Origin: an uncultured Clostridia bacterium
Lineage (GTDB): Bacteria > Bacillota > Clostridia > Oscillospirales > Acutalibacteraceae
Direction: 5' to 3'
DNA length: 36,518 nt
NCBI GenBank assembly: GCA_946183545.1
Contig: CAMHCD010000003.1
Location: forward strand, 1 to 36,518
Numbering within the stretch: the stretch's first letter is position 1; each line of letters begins with the position of its first letter. Position numbers and translations under genes: made by a program. Shown in pieces: positions 1 through 9,751 of this stretch. The notes beneath the pieces are model-generated. The model was not told the origin of the DNA. It ran no database searches and worked only from the letters and a program-made list of their open reading frames with translations.

Positions 1-1
1 A

Positions 2-91
2 CCGCACCAAGGCTCCAAGCCCCGCGATGTGCTGATGACCTATAACGAGTGGCTGGAGCGCCGCAATGTGCTCCAAAACCGCGAGGAATAA
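2..91 (+). CDS. C-terminal end of a truncated upstream CDS, product unknown (…PHQGSKPRDVLMTYNEWLERRNVLQNREE*)
   Basis: Open frame from the window edge to TAA at 89-91; too short to assign a family. Confidence 0.5.
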   Translation, partial: PHQGSKPRDVLMTYNEWLERRNVLQNREE

Positions 92-141
92 CAGCGGGAG
101 GCTGCGTGCCTCCCGATTCTTTTAATTGAAGGAGGTGCGTT

Positions 142-2001
142 ATGCCGTTTCTACCAATGAATGCAGCTGAGGTAAAGCAGTGCGGCTGGGATGAAGTTGA
201 TTTTGTCTATGTCTGCGGCGACAGCTATGTGGATCATCCGTCCTTCGGCGCTGCGATCATCACGCGCGTGCTCGAGGACTGCGGCTTCCGCGTAGCATTT
301 TTGGCTCAGCCGAATTGGAAGAACGACCGCGATTTTACGCAGTTTGGCAAGCCGCGTTTGGGGTTCATGGTGTCTGCCGGCAATATCGACAGCATGGTGG
401 CGCATTATACGGTCGCCAAGCGCAGAAGGCATGACGACGCCTATACCGCAGGCGGTAAAACCGGAAAACGACCCGACCGCGCAGTTACGGTCTACTGTAA
501 TATCATAAAAAGACTGTATCCGGATTCACCGGTAATCATCGGCGGATTGGAGGCGTCGCTGCGCCGCTTTGCTCACTACGATTACTGGAACAACAGCGTG
601 ATGCCTTCCGTGTTGTTTGACAGCAGGGCTGATATTTTGGTTTACGGCATGGGTGAGCTGCAAACAGTTGAGATCGCCAACCGTTTGGCGCAAGGGTACC
701 CGGTGGAAGCGCTTCAGGATATCCGCGGAATCTGCTACAAGATAAAAACTCAGGACTATGTGCCAAAAAGCGCAGTTGACCTGCCAAGCTATGAGCGCGT
801 AAAGGAAAACAAGCGCGATTACGCGGTTGCCGCGCGCAAGGAGCTTGACGAGGCTGACGCTGTGCGCGGCAGAACAATGGTGCAGCGGCACGGCAATTAC
901 TTACTCATACAGAATCCGCCCATGCAGCCGCTCAATACCGAGCAGCTTGATTGGGTCTATGCGCTGCCATATATGCGCGGTTATCCGTCCTGCTATGAAC
1001 CGTTGGGAGGAGTTCCCGGAGTGAATGAGGTTATGTTCTCGATCACCCATAACCGCGGATGCTTTGGCGGATGTAACTTCTGTTCGCTTGCGTTCCACCA
1101 GGGCAGAGCCGTGACGGTGCGCAGTGAGGAGAGCATCATAAACGAGGCTAAAGGCTTTCTCGACGATCCCCGCTTTAAGGGGATAATAAGCGACGTGGGC
1201 GGCCCGACAGCCAACTTCCGTTTGCCCTCCTGTGAAAAACAGAAAAAGCTTGGCTTGTGCAAGGGCAAGCACTGCTTGGCTCCTAAGCCGTGTCCGAATA
1301 TGCAGGTGTCGCACACAGAGTATCTGGACATCCTGCGCAAGCTGAGGCAGCTTGACGGCATAAAAAAGGTGTTTATACGCAGCGGCATACGCTTTGATTA
1401 TCTTATGGAAAACGAGGACGACGAGTTCCTTTCTGAGCTGGTGCGCTATCACATCAGCGGTCAGCTCCGGGTTGCTCCCGAGCATTGCTCGGCGGCGGTG
1501 CTCGATAAGATGGGAAAGCCGCATATCGACAGCTACAAGCGCTTTTGTGATAAATTCTACGCACTCACAGGAAAGGCGAACAAAGACCAGTACGTGGTGC
1601 CGTATCTTATGAGCTCACACCCGGGATGCCGACTTAAGGACGCGGTGGAGCTTGCGGTGTTCTGTAAAAAGAACGGCATCCACCCAAAGCAGGCGCAGGA
1701 TTTTTACCCCACGCCCGGAACTATTTCAACAGCCATGTTTTATACGGGGCTCGACCCGTATACCATGCAGGAGGTTTATATCCCGCGCTCCGAGGAAGAA
1801 AAGGCTATGCAGCGCGCGCTGCTGCAATACTTCATTCCGGAAAACAAGCAGCTCGTAATAAAGGCGCTGCGCAAGGCAGGCAGAACAGATTTGATCGGCA
1901 GCGGAAAAAACTGTTTGGTCACGCCTCTGCCTTCTCAGCGTCCAAAGCCTCAGGGTAAGGGCAAGAAGCGCGATAAATACGCGAGATACAGAAGAAAGTA
2001 A
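142..2001 (+). CDS. ygiQ: YgiQ family radical SAM protein
   Basis: 619 aa; MPFLPM N-terminus, radical SAM CxxxCxxC motif (RGCFGGCNFC), YgiQ-type C-terminus; GGAGG RBS upstream. Confidence 0.93.
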   Translation: MPFLPMNAAEVKQCGWDEVDFVYVCGDSYVDHPSFGAAIITRVLEDCGFRVAFLAQPNWKNDRDFTQFGKPRLGFMVSAGNIDSMVAHYTVAKRRRHDDAYTAGGKTGKRPDRAVTVYCNIIKRLYPDSPVIIGGLEASLRRFAHYDYWNNSVMPSVLFDSRADILVYGMGELQTVEIANRLAQGYPVEALQDIRGICYKIKTQDYVPKSAVDLPSYERVKENKRDYAVAARKELDEADAVRGRTMVQRHGNYLLIQNPPMQPLNTEQLDWVYALPYMRGYPSCYEPLGGVPGVNEVMFSITHNRGCFGGCNFCSLAFHQGRAVTVRSEESIINEAKGFLDDPRFKGIISDVGGPTANFRLPSCEKQKKLGLCKGKHCLAPKPCPNMQVSHTEYLDILRKLRQLDGIKKVFIRSGIRFDYLMENEDDEFLSELVRYHISGQLRVAPEHCSAAVLDKMGKPHIDSYKRFCDKFYALTGKANKDQYVVPYLMSSHPGCRLKDAVELAVFCKKNGIHPKQAQDFYPTPGTISTAMFYTGLDPYTMQEVYIPRSEEEKAMQRALLQYFIPENKQLVIKALRKAGRTDLIGSGKNCLVTPLPSQRPKPQGKGKKRDKYARYRRK

Positions 2002-2028
2002 AATATCATACAAAAACCGACAAAAAAC

Positions 2029-2057
2029 TTGACGTTTTATCCAAAAAAATATATAAT
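2029..2057 (+). promoter_or_regulatory. sigma-A-type promoter for tyrS (TTGACG-17-TATAAT)
   Basis: TTGACG 2029-2034, TATAAT 2052-2057, 17-nt spacer, about 50 nt before the tyrS ATG. Confidence 0.75.
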
Positions 2058-2107
2058 AAAAAGGCGGTTGCAAATGAACCGTATTTACATGTGAAAGGAA
2101 CAGATCA

Positions 2108-3331
2108 ATGGGAGTTTATGAAGAACTCGTTGCAAGAGGCCTGATTGCACAGGTAACAGACGAACAGGAAATCAGAGAATTGGTGAACAGCGGTAAGGCT
2201 GTGTTTTATATCGGCTTTGATCCCACGGCAGACAGCCTGCACGTCGGTCACTTTATGGCGCTCTGCCTGATGAAGCGTTTGCAGATGGCAGGCAATAAAC
2301 CCATCGCCCTTATCGGCGGCGGTACCGCAATGATCGGCGACCCCTCCGGTCGTACCGATATGCGTCAGATGATGACGACCGAGACCATTCAGCATAATGT
2401 AGATTGCTTTAAAAAGCAGATGAGCAAGTTTATTGACTTTTCAGATGATAAGGCTATGCTGGTCAATAACGCCGACTGGCTTCTCGACTTAAATTACGTG
2501 GAGCTGCTCCGCGAGGTAGGCGCGTGCTTCTCGGTCAACAGAATGTTGACTGCGGAATGCTACAAGCAGCGCATGGAGCGCGGACTCAGCTTTTTGGAAT
2601 TCAACTATATGATCATGCAGTCCTACGACTTCTACGCTCTCTATCAGCGCTACGGCTGCAATATGCAGTTCGGCGGCGACGATCAGTGGAGCAATATGCT
2701 GGGCGGCACCGAGCTTATCCGCCGTAAATTGGGCAAGGACGCTTACGCCATGACTATCAATCTGCTGCTCAACTCCGAGGGCAAAAAGATGGGCAAGACC
2801 CAGTCAGGTGCTGTATGGCTCTCGGCTGAAAAGACCAGCCCCTACGACTTCTACCAGTACTGGCGCAATGTTGACGACGCGGATGTCGTTAAATGCCTCA
2901 AGATGCTTACCTTCCTGCCGCTTGACGAGATCGAAAAGCTCGCTCAGCTTGAAGGCAGCGAGATCAATAAGGCTAAGGAGATATTGGCTTACGAGCTGAC
3001 AAAGATGATCCACGGCGCAGATGAAGCGGACAAGGCTCAGGAGGCGGCAAGAGCGCTGTTCGGCAGCAAGACCGACACTGACAACATGCCCTCTACCGTG
3101 CTTTCCGACGATGACTTTACCGACGGCGGCATCATGATCTTGGAGCTGCTCTCCAAGTGCAAGCTGATCCCCTCCAACAAAGAGGGCAGACGTTTGATCC
3201 AGCAGGGCGGTATTTCGGTTGACGACGAAAAGGTCACCGACGTGCAGACCAAGATCGACAAGGCGGCGTTCGACAAGGGTTATGTCGTTGTAAAGAAGGG
3301 CAAAAAGACCTTCCACAAGGCAACTCTTTAA
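2108..3331 (+). CDS. tyrS: Tyrosyl-tRNA synthetase
   Basis: 407 aa; HVGH motif, KMGK signature, C-terminal S4-like domain; GAAAGGA RBS. Confidence 0.97.
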   Translation: MGVYEELVARGLIAQVTDEQEIRELVNSGKAVFYIGFDPTADSLHVGHFMALCLMKRLQMAGNKPIALIGGGTAMIGDPSGRTDMRQMMTTETIQHNVDCFKKQMSKFIDFSDDKAMLVNNADWLLDLNYVELLREVGACFSVNRMLTAECYKQRMERGLSFLEFNYMIMQSYDFYALYQRYGCNMQFGGDDQWSNMLGGTELIRRKLGKDAYAMTINLLLNSEGKKMGKTQSGAVWLSAEKTSPYDFYQYWRNVDDADVVKCLKMLTFLPLDEIEKLAQLEGSEINKAKEILAYELTKMIHGADEADKAQEAARALFGSKTDTDNMPSTVLSDDDFTDGGIMILELLSKCKLIPSNKEGRRLIQQGGISVDDEKVTDVQTKIDKAAFDKGYVVVKKGKKTFHKATL

Positions 3332-3395
3332 TTTTCAACGTACCAAAGATCGTGTGATCGATCTTAATTATAGAAAAGAAAGGAAATAAAACATC

Positions 3396-3824
3396 ATGAA
3401 AAAATTTGCAGCTGAATTCAAAGAATTCATCATGCGCGGCAACGTTATGGACATGGCTGTCGGCGTTATCATCGGCGGCGCGTTCACCGCGATCGTCACC
3501 TCGCTGACCGAAGACATCATTTCTCCGATCCTCGGTATGTTCGGCGGCGCGAACTTCGACTCGCTCAAGGCTGAGTTTATGGGCGTTACCCTCAACTACG
3601 GCAAGTTCATTACTGCCATCATCAACTTCCTGATCATTGCTCTTATCATCTTCCTTATGGTAAAGGGCATCAACAAGGTAATGTCCTTGGGCAAGAAGAA
3701 GGAAGAAGAGGAAGAGGAAGCTACAACAAAGGTATGTCCCTACTGCTGCAGCGAAATCGACATCAAAGCTACACGTTGCCCCCACTGCACCAGCGAGCTG
3801 AAAGAAGATTCTCCGATTAAATAA
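3396..3824 (+). CDS. mscL: Large-conductance mechanosensitive channel MscL with C-terminal zinc-ribbon extension
   Basis: MscL N-terminus ([34 protein letters not shown]), two TM segments, then CPYC…CPHC. Confidence 0.95.
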   Translation: MKKFAAEFKEFIMRGNVMDMAVGVIIGGAFTAIVTSLTEDIISPILGMFGGANFDSLKAEFMGVTLNYGKFITAIINFLIIALIIFLMVKGINKVMSLGKKKEEEEEEATTKVCPYCCSEIDIKATRCPHCTSELKEDSPIK

Positions 3825-3827
3825 TCC

Positions 3828-3859
3828 AAAGGACTCGGCTTAACGGTCGAGTCCTTTTT
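3828..3859 (+). terminator. Rho-independent terminator after mscL
   Basis: AAAGGACTCG-gcttaacggt-CGAGTCCTTT followed by TTA. Confidence 0.85.
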
Positions 3860-3922
3860 ATCACTTGTTTTTTTCAATGAATCTGCTATAATAATAGAAA
3901 AACCGTAAAGGAGCAGTTTGTT

Positions 3923-4714
3923 ATGAAAAGAATCTGCAAAATCGCAGCTTCTGTTTTGGCGTTGACAATGGCAGTAAGCCTGACCGCCTGCGGTAAGGGC
4001 AAGACGGTAAAGGACGGCACGAGACCTACCGTTGCGGCAAGATCCGAATTGAAGGCGGCAATGGATATGATCGAAAAGGTCACCCCCGCGTCGGAGTTTG
4101 CCGACAAGAAGATGAGCCTTGACTCCGAAAACGTTCAGAGCGCTGCCTATACATCCAAGGACAACTACATCAATCAACTGCCCACCGAAATACAACTGGA
4201 GGGCAAGACCAATGTCAAGCTGATATCCACCACTGTGCAAAAGCTGCTCGACAACGGATGGAAATGTGTAAATGAGCCGATGCCCGATGAATTAGGTACG
4301 CGCGCCGATGCTAACTATGAATACGCGGATGATTTTACGCTGAACGGCAAAATGGCTTCATTTGAGTATATCAACCTTGATAATAAGACTCGTCCCGCCG
4401 CTGACTGTGTCATCGAGAACGTTTCACTGGCTTTCGGCGAAGAGACCTATCCCAACCCGTCCGATTTCCTGTATGACAGCAAAATCAGCAGTAAATCATC
4501 ATATCAGGACGTAGTGAAAAAGTTGGGACGTCCGAAGGAACTTACCATCAATGCCGATTCCGGTCAAACCGTTATCAATGTGTCATATCAAGGTAAAGCG
4601 ATCATCAACGATATTCAATACGTTGTATCGTTTGGATTGGACTACCGTTTTGACGCAAAGAAAAGCACAACAACCATGAACAGAATGCTGCTGCATATGA
4701 CTGAAGTCCTTTAA
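3923..4714 (+). CDS. Putative secreted lipoprotein, unknown function
   Basis: 263 aa; signal peptide with lipobox LTAC (MKRICKIAASVLALTMAVSLTACGKGK); TATAAT upstream; GGAG RBS. Confidence 0.85.
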   Translation: MKRICKIAASVLALTMAVSLTACGKGKTVKDGTRPTVAARSELKAAMDMIEKVTPASEFADKKMSLDSENVQSAAYTSKDNYINQLPTEIQLEGKTNVKLISTTVQKLLDNGWKCVNEPMPDELGTRADANYEYADDFTLNGKMASFEYINLDNKTRPAADCVIENVSLAFGEETYPNPSDFLYDSKISSKSSYQDVVKKLGRPKELTINADSGQTVINVSYQGKAIINDIQYVVSFGLDYRFDAKKSTTTMNRMLLHMTEVL

Positions 4715-4734
4715 GCGTATATTTTATACGTATT

Positions 4735-4770
4735 AAAAGCCGTTTTCCGAGCTCCGGAAAACGGCTTTTT
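4735..4770. terminator. Bidirectional terminator between convergent genes
   Basis: AAAAGCCGTTTTCCG-gagctc-CGGAAAACGGCTTTT(T), symmetric A/T tracts, between convergent ORFs. Confidence 0.85.
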
Positions 4771-4780
4771 GTGCTTTGTA

Positions 4781-5272
4781 TCAGAATGCAATGATCAAAA
4801 TACCGGACAAAACGCTGATCGCAATGGCGGCAAGCACATCGCGGATAAAGTGAGCTCCTGCAAGTACGCGTGACGCGGTGATAAGCGTTGCAATAGCAAG
4901 CGCAAATATGCCCACCGGAACGTTAAGGCTCAGCAGTGCCATGGCAATTATAAACGCGCATGCGGTGTGGCGGCTGGGCATGCTTTTGCCCTTGGTTTTT
5001 TTGTGGAACACCGAATCCATGCCATACACCTCATACGGTCGCTTTTCATCTATAACGATACGCAGTACGCTGACAAAAATCAACACGCCGAGCGGTATAA
5101 AAATCAGCAGCAGCAGGCTTTGCTCCTGCATAAAGAATTTGTAGAGAAGCAGGGCAGGGTACGCCAAAAACAAAAAAGCCGGCAGGATCTTGTAGATGAA
5201 ATACAAAATATTATATGCAGTTTTGTTGTCGGAAAAAAACGTAACGGTACGTTCATAATTCTTTCTGGTCAT
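4781..5272 (-). CDS. PAP2-family phosphatase
   Basis: 163 aa; multi-TM; PAP2 motifs KGKSMPSRHT and HFIRDV. Confidence 0.85.
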   Translation of the reverse strand: MTRKNYERTVTFFSDNKTAYNILYFIYKILPAFLFLAYPALLLYKFFMQEQSLLLLIFIPLGVLIFVSVLRIVIDEKRPYEVYGMDSVFHKKTKGKSMPSRHTACAFIIAMALLSLNVPVGIFALAIATLITASRVLAGAHFIRDVLAAIAISVLSGILIIAF

Positions 5273-5293
5273 ACCCTTATCATACCACAGAGG

Positions 5294-7126
5294 TCATATA
5301 ATTTCAACCTTATATTTTTCAAACCAGTAATCAAGTTGAATAATGTAAGCCAAAATCTGCGGCGCCTGCATCAGCTGACCGTACCACGGTGTTTTTATGC
5401 TGTCGGGCTGAGTGATAATACGTTCTATCGCGTTGCTGTCGAGCAGCTCGGTGAATGTATTTTTCTTTTTGAGAATTTCGCGCACCCTTTCGGCGCAGGT
5501 GTCAAAGTACTGCGGATTGTGAGTCTTTGGATAAGGGCTCTTTTTTCGCCACGCAATGTCCTTTGGCAGCACATCCTCAAACGCCTTGCGAACAATGCCC
5601 TTTTCTCTGCCGCCCCATGCCTTTAGATGCCACGGCATGTTGAACGCGTAGTCCACCAAACGGTAGTCGCAAAACGGAACGCGCACCTCAAAGCCGCTGT
5701 ACATTGAGCAGCGGTCCTTACGCTCCAAAAGACATTGCATAAACCAATAGAAATTGAGCGCGAACATCTGCCGCATACGCTTTTCTTCGGGACTTTCGCT
5801 GTTTAAAACAGGCGTTTGGTTTACCGTGTCAAGATAACGCTGGCGCACATACATTTCACCGTTGGGAAGTGCTCCGCGCTTTAATATGCCGCGCCGCACC
5901 TCCTGAGTGCGCGACCACGGAAAGCAGTCGTCAAACAGAATATCGCGGTTGTGGTACCAAGGGTAGCCTCCGAACAGCTCGTCGGCACACTCGCCGGACA
6001 ACGCCACGGTGTAGTCGCGTTTAAGTTCTTTGCAGAACAGCAAAAGCGACGCGTCCACATCCACATATCCCGGCAGGTCACGTGCCTCCACGCTGTCGTA
6101 CAGCGCGTCTGCGAGCAGGGCGTTGTCGAGTATGATCTCACTGTGGTTTACGCCGGCATGCTTTGTCATAAGGTGGATGTATTCGTAGTCGGCGTTTGGC
6201 TGAAAGGCGCTCTTCTTAAAGTATCGCCGGTTGTCGCGGTATTCCACCGAGAAGGTGTGTATCCGTCCGAGCTTGTGCTCGCGGTTATAGGTCGCCGCCG
6301 TTTGCACTATTATGCTGCTGTCCAGTCCGCCGGACAAAAAGAAGCAAAGAGGTACGTCGCTCACCAATTGACGCTCAATAGCGTCTTTTAGCAAAAACCG
6401 CGTTTTTTCTATGGTCTGCTGTTCGTTGTCGGCGTGCTCGTGCGCTTCCAATGTAAAGTAGGTGTGCCGGCGAAGCTTGCCGTTTTCATATACGGCATAC
6501 TCGCCCGGATCCAGCTCAAACACATCCTTGAACACTCCGCAGGACGGAGTGCGAGCGGGACCTAAAAAGAAGATCTCGTTAAGCCCTTGCTCGTCGATCT
6601 GCGGTTTTACAACTCCGCTTGCAAGCAGCGCTTTGATCTCCGAGCCGAACACCAAGCCGCCGCTGTACTCACTGTAGAACAGAGGTTTTACGCCTATTCG
6701 GTCGCGGCACAGCATCAGGCGGTGTTCATTTACGTCAAACAGCGCAAAGGCAAAAATACCGTTTAGCTTTTCAGGAGCTTTATCTCCGTAGGCAATACAG
6801 GCTTTGAGCACCACCTCGGTGTCGCTGTGACCGCGAAAATGAAAACCCTTTGCCTTTAGATCGCCGCGCAGCTCGGGAGCATTGTACAGCTCGCCGTTGT
6901 ATACCAATACGTAGGTCTTGCCGCCGTGGCTGACCGCCATAGGCTGTTTGCCGTTTTCACGGTCAATAACCGTCAGCCGCCGGTGGATGAGCGCTGTGTC
7001 GCCGTTTACATAAATCCCGTTTTCATCAGGACCTCTGCGCTCCAGAGTACGGGATATACTATTAAGAGTATTGATCCGGTTGATCATTTTACAATCCTTT
7101 TCTATCCATCCTGCGATTCCGCACAT
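5294..7126 (-). CDS. asnB: Asparagine synthetase (glutamine-hydrolysing)
   Basis: 610 aa; N-terminal MCGIAGW with catalytic Cys2, RRGPDENG, synthetase LSGGLDSS PP-loop. Confidence 0.96.
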   Translation of the reverse strand: MCGIAGWIEKDCKMINRINTLNSISRTLERRGPDENGIYVNGDTALIHRRLTVIDRENGKQPMAVSHGGKTYVLVYNGELYNAPELRGDLKAKGFHFRGHSDTEVVLKACIAYGDKAPEKLNGIFAFALFDVNEHRLMLCRDRIGVKPLFYSEYSGGLVFGSEIKALLASGVVKPQIDEQGLNEIFFLGPARTPSCGVFKDVFELDPGEYAVYENGKLRRHTYFTLEAHEHADNEQQTIEKTRFLLKDAIERQLVSDVPLCFFLSGGLDSSIIVQTAATYNREHKLGRIHTFSVEYRDNRRYFKKSAFQPNADYEYIHLMTKHAGVNHSEIILDNALLADALYDSVEARDLPGYVDVDASLLLFCKELKRDYTVALSGECADELFGGYPWYHNRDILFDDCFPWSRTQEVRRGILKRGALPNGEMYVRQRYLDTVNQTPVLNSESPEEKRMRQMFALNFYWFMQCLLERKDRCSMYSGFEVRVPFCDYRLVDYAFNMPWHLKAWGGREKGIVRKAFEDVLPKDIAWRKKSPYPKTHNPQYFDTCAERVREILKKKNTFTELLDSNAIERIITQPDSIKTPWYGQLMQAPQILAYIIQLDYWFEKYKVEII

Positions 7127-7141
7127 AATTGAGCCTCCTAA

Positions 7142-8206
7142 TTACTTAAACTGTGATGTTTTACGGCATGAAAACAAAAACGCTACCGACACCGCTACAA
7201 GCATAATGCCGGAAAGTATGCTGCCGTTGTACGGTGTGGCGTTTTGGGGTACGGCTGTGGAGAATACGGGAGCGCACAGCGGAGTAAAACGCAGCAACAG
7301 ATGAGTAAATAAAGCGGTCAGTATACCCTGAAAAATTCTATAAAGGAAAAATAAAACTTTACTCACACCTATGTCGCCTAAAACGGCAAGGATTTGGCAG
7401 TGAACGCAAATTCCGCCGAAGCCTACCGCAAACGCCGTCATTTCAACAGGATGCTCACGCGCCAGGACGGTTACCGCGCCGCATACCTCGAGCGTCAGCG
7501 TTAACGTGGTTTTTAGTGCCTGCCAATGGATAAGCCCGTTCAAAATACTTTGAACGGCTGAAAACAAAACCACAAAGCCTGCCATGACAGCCATAGCCCT
7601 TGTCGCGCCGTATACCGATTCGGTTAACGCCGCACCGAACGGGGGAGAGGGCGCGTTTTTGTTTACGGTATTACTGCTCTCTGCTGTGCCGCAAAAAATC
7701 CGTGTCATGATCCCTAACGCAACTGCTGATGTTGTCTGCGCTATCAGCAACACAAAGCCGACGTGCCAATTTCCGTAAACGCTTACTCCGGTAAAGCTGA
7801 GCAAAAAACCGGGTCCTGCACCTACCGCAAACAGAGTCGCACGGCGTGCCTCTTCTAAACTTAATTCTTTTTTAGAATAAAGCTCGCGTATTCCTGCCGC
7901 GCCTACAGGGTATCCGCCTATCATGCACAGTAAAAAAACGGGCGCAAAGCTGCCGCTTATGCCGAACAACGCACGTGTCGGACGATTTAAAAAGCGGCTT
8001 GCCCTGCTGCAAACTCCGCTCCTTACCAACAGCTGTGTTACCGCCATAAACGGAAAAAGCGACGGTACGAGAGTTTGCAAACACATTGTTATCCCCTGAA
8101 CCGCGCCGCTCCTGCTTTCATGCGCATATACCGTCATTATTGCCGCGGAAGCCGCAATCAGCAGTCCGGCAACAGCGCGGCTTTGTTTTTTCAGTGCTAA
8201 AACCAT
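7142..8206 (-). CDS. ylbJ: YlbJ-like sporulation / nucleoside-recognition-domain integral membrane protein (start trimmed from 8353 to 8206)
   Basis: Polytopic protein; SFAPVFLLCMIGGYPVGA motif typical of YlbJ. The internal start MVLALKK avoids overlap with the divergent yqfC. Confidence 0.75.
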   Translation of the reverse strand: MVLALKKQSRAVAGLLIAASAAIMTVYAHESRSGAVQGITMCLQTLVPSLFPFMAVTQLLVRSGVCSRASRFLNRPTRALFGISGSFAPVFLLCMIGGYPVGAAGIRELYSKKELSLEEARRATLFAVGAGPGFLLSFTGVSVYGNWHVGFVLLIAQTTSAVALGIMTRIFCGTAESSNTVNKNAPSPPFGAALTESVYGATRAMAVMAGFVVLFSAVQSILNGLIHWQALKTTLTLTLEVCGAVTVLAREHPVEMTAFAVGFGGICVHCQILAVLGDIGVSKVLFFLYRIFQGILTALFTHLLLRFTPLCAPVFSTAVPQNATPYNGSILSGIMLVAVSVAFLFSCRKTSQFK

Positions 8207-8276
8207 GGTATCACCGATAATATATATGACGGCATTTGCATAGAATAGAACGAAAAACAGATTTGAGGTGAGGCGC

Positions 8277-8519
8277 TTGAACGGTAACAGACATATGCAC
8301 TTGGACATGGGAACCGCGCCGCTGATTGAAATGACAGGCAACCGATGCGTCACGGTGGAAGGCTCCGCCGGTATTTTGCATTATGAAGATAACTGTGTAA
8401 AAATAAACACTAACCGCATGATCCTTTCGTTTTGCGGCAGGGGTCTGCGCGTTAGGTGCATTTCAGGCTCCTGCGTTGAGATAGGGGGATTTATTTCAAA
8501 AGTGGAATTCTTGTGCTGA
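8277..8519 (+). CDS. yqfC: YqfC/YabP-family sporulation protein (TTG start proposed; ORF track uses GTG at 8268)
   Basis: About 80 aa; LDMGTAPLIEMTGNRCVTVEGSAGILHYEDNCVKINTNR pattern; GAGGTG RBS before TTG at 8277; adjacent to yqfD. Confidence 0.8.
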   Translation: MNGNRHMHLDMGTAPLIEMTGNRCVTVEGSAGILHYEDNCVKINTNRMILSFCGRGLRVRCISGSCVEIGGFISKVEFLC

Positions 8520-8527
8520 GGTGAAAA

Positions 8528-9709
8528 ATGCTTAACAATGTATTGCGATGGTTAAGAGGATATGTAGAGTTTGAAGGCGTCAGTAAATGTCCCGAGCGGT
8601 TCCTAAACCTGACTGTGCGACGTGGGATCCGCTTGTGGGACGCGTACCCAACGCCAAACGGAGTTTGCGGTAAGCTGCGGCTGAGCGATTACCGCGCTAT
8701 CCGTCCCACAGCGCGCAAATGCCGTATTCATCTGCATATCACCGAGCGCCGCGGACTTCCCTTTATTGCCGCTCGGTACCGAAAGCGTAAGGGACTGGCG
8801 GTGGGAGCGGCGCTTGGGCTCGCGTTGCTGCTGTTTTTGTCACAGTTTGTTTGGACGGTGGAGTTCAGCGGTCAGTCATCCGTCAGCGACGCGCAGCTGC
8901 GCGTTGTGCTGCAGCAAAACGGATTGTATGTCGGATGCTGTAAGGGCTTTTTGGACGTTGATAAAATCAAGCGTCAAACCTTATTACAGGTCGAGGAGCT
9001 CGGCTGGATGAGCGTTAACCTAAAAGGCAGCCGCGCCTTGGTTGAGGTAAGGGAGAAGGCGCAAAAGCCGCCGGTCAGTACAAACAGTCAGCCGCGCAAC
9101 ATAAAGGCGGCGTGCGACGGCGTTATAACAAAGCTTCGCGTCAGGCGCGGTACGGCAAAGACTCTGCGCGGAAGCGGCGTGCGTAAGGGCGATCTGCTGG
9201 TCAGCGGCGTGCGTCTGACCGAGCAGAATACCATAAGCTATGTATGCAGCGACGCTGATGTATTTGCGGATGTTTATTCTGATAAAGAATTATTCATAGC
9301 GAACAAATTAGATTATTATTCTTTGACGGAAAATAAATCAGAGCGCCGCCGACTGTATTTTTTGCACGGCAGCTTACCGGTATCGTTTGTACCTACGCAG
9401 TACCGCTATACCGCGTTTACGGAAAACAGGCAGGGGCTTTTGCTCAACAGCGTGCCGTTGCCGGTGGGTTTACAAACGGAAACTGCGCACGAGCTATACG
9501 GTGAGCAGGTAAAGCTAAGCCGCGACAAAGCAGCCGAAGCCGCGCAAAACGCCTTTGCGCTTTATGAGGTGTTTGAAAAAGGCGGAAGCAAAATCGTAAA
9601 AAAACAAATCACCGTTACTCCCGTGCAAAACGGTTACCGCTGTATATCAAGCTATACATTTAATGAAAATATTGCGCAAACGGTTGATTTCAACGTCGAG
9701 AAAGAGTAG
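8528..9709 (+). CDS. yqfD: Sporulation protein YqfD
   Basis: 393 aa; N-terminal RWLRGYVEFEG, one TM (GLALLLFLSQFVWTVEFSG), YqfD layout next to yqfC. Confidence 0.9.
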   Translation: MLNNVLRWLRGYVEFEGVSKCPERFLNLTVRRGIRLWDAYPTPNGVCGKLRLSDYRAIRPTARKCRIHLHITERRGLPFIAARYRKRKGLAVGAALGLALLLFLSQFVWTVEFSGQSSVSDAQLRVVLQQNGLYVGCCKGFLDVDKIKRQTLLQVEELGWMSVNLKGSRALVEVREKAQKPPVSTNSQPRNIKAACDGVITKLRVRRGTAKTLRGSGVRKGDLLVSGVRLTEQNTISYVCSDADVFADVYSDKELFIANKLDYYSLTENKSERRRLYFLHGSLPVSFVPTQYRYTAFTENRQGLLLNSVPLPVGLQTETAHELYGEQVKLSRDKAAEAAQNAFALYEVFEKGGSKIVKKQITVTPVQNGYRCISSYTFNENIAQTVDFNVEKE

Positions 9710-9751
9710 AATGTATAGAGCATATTATAGAAATAAAGGACGGGTTCAGTT

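Noticed and set aside
3337-3362. AAGATCG-tgtgat-CGATCTT hairpin between tyrS and mscL as a terminator
   Set aside because: Only 7 bp, AT-rich and followed by AATTATA rather than a T-tract; too weak to call.
4967-5626. 219-aa plus-strand ORF overlapping the PAP2 and asnB genes
   Set aside because: Shadow ORF antisense to two genes with clear family motifs.
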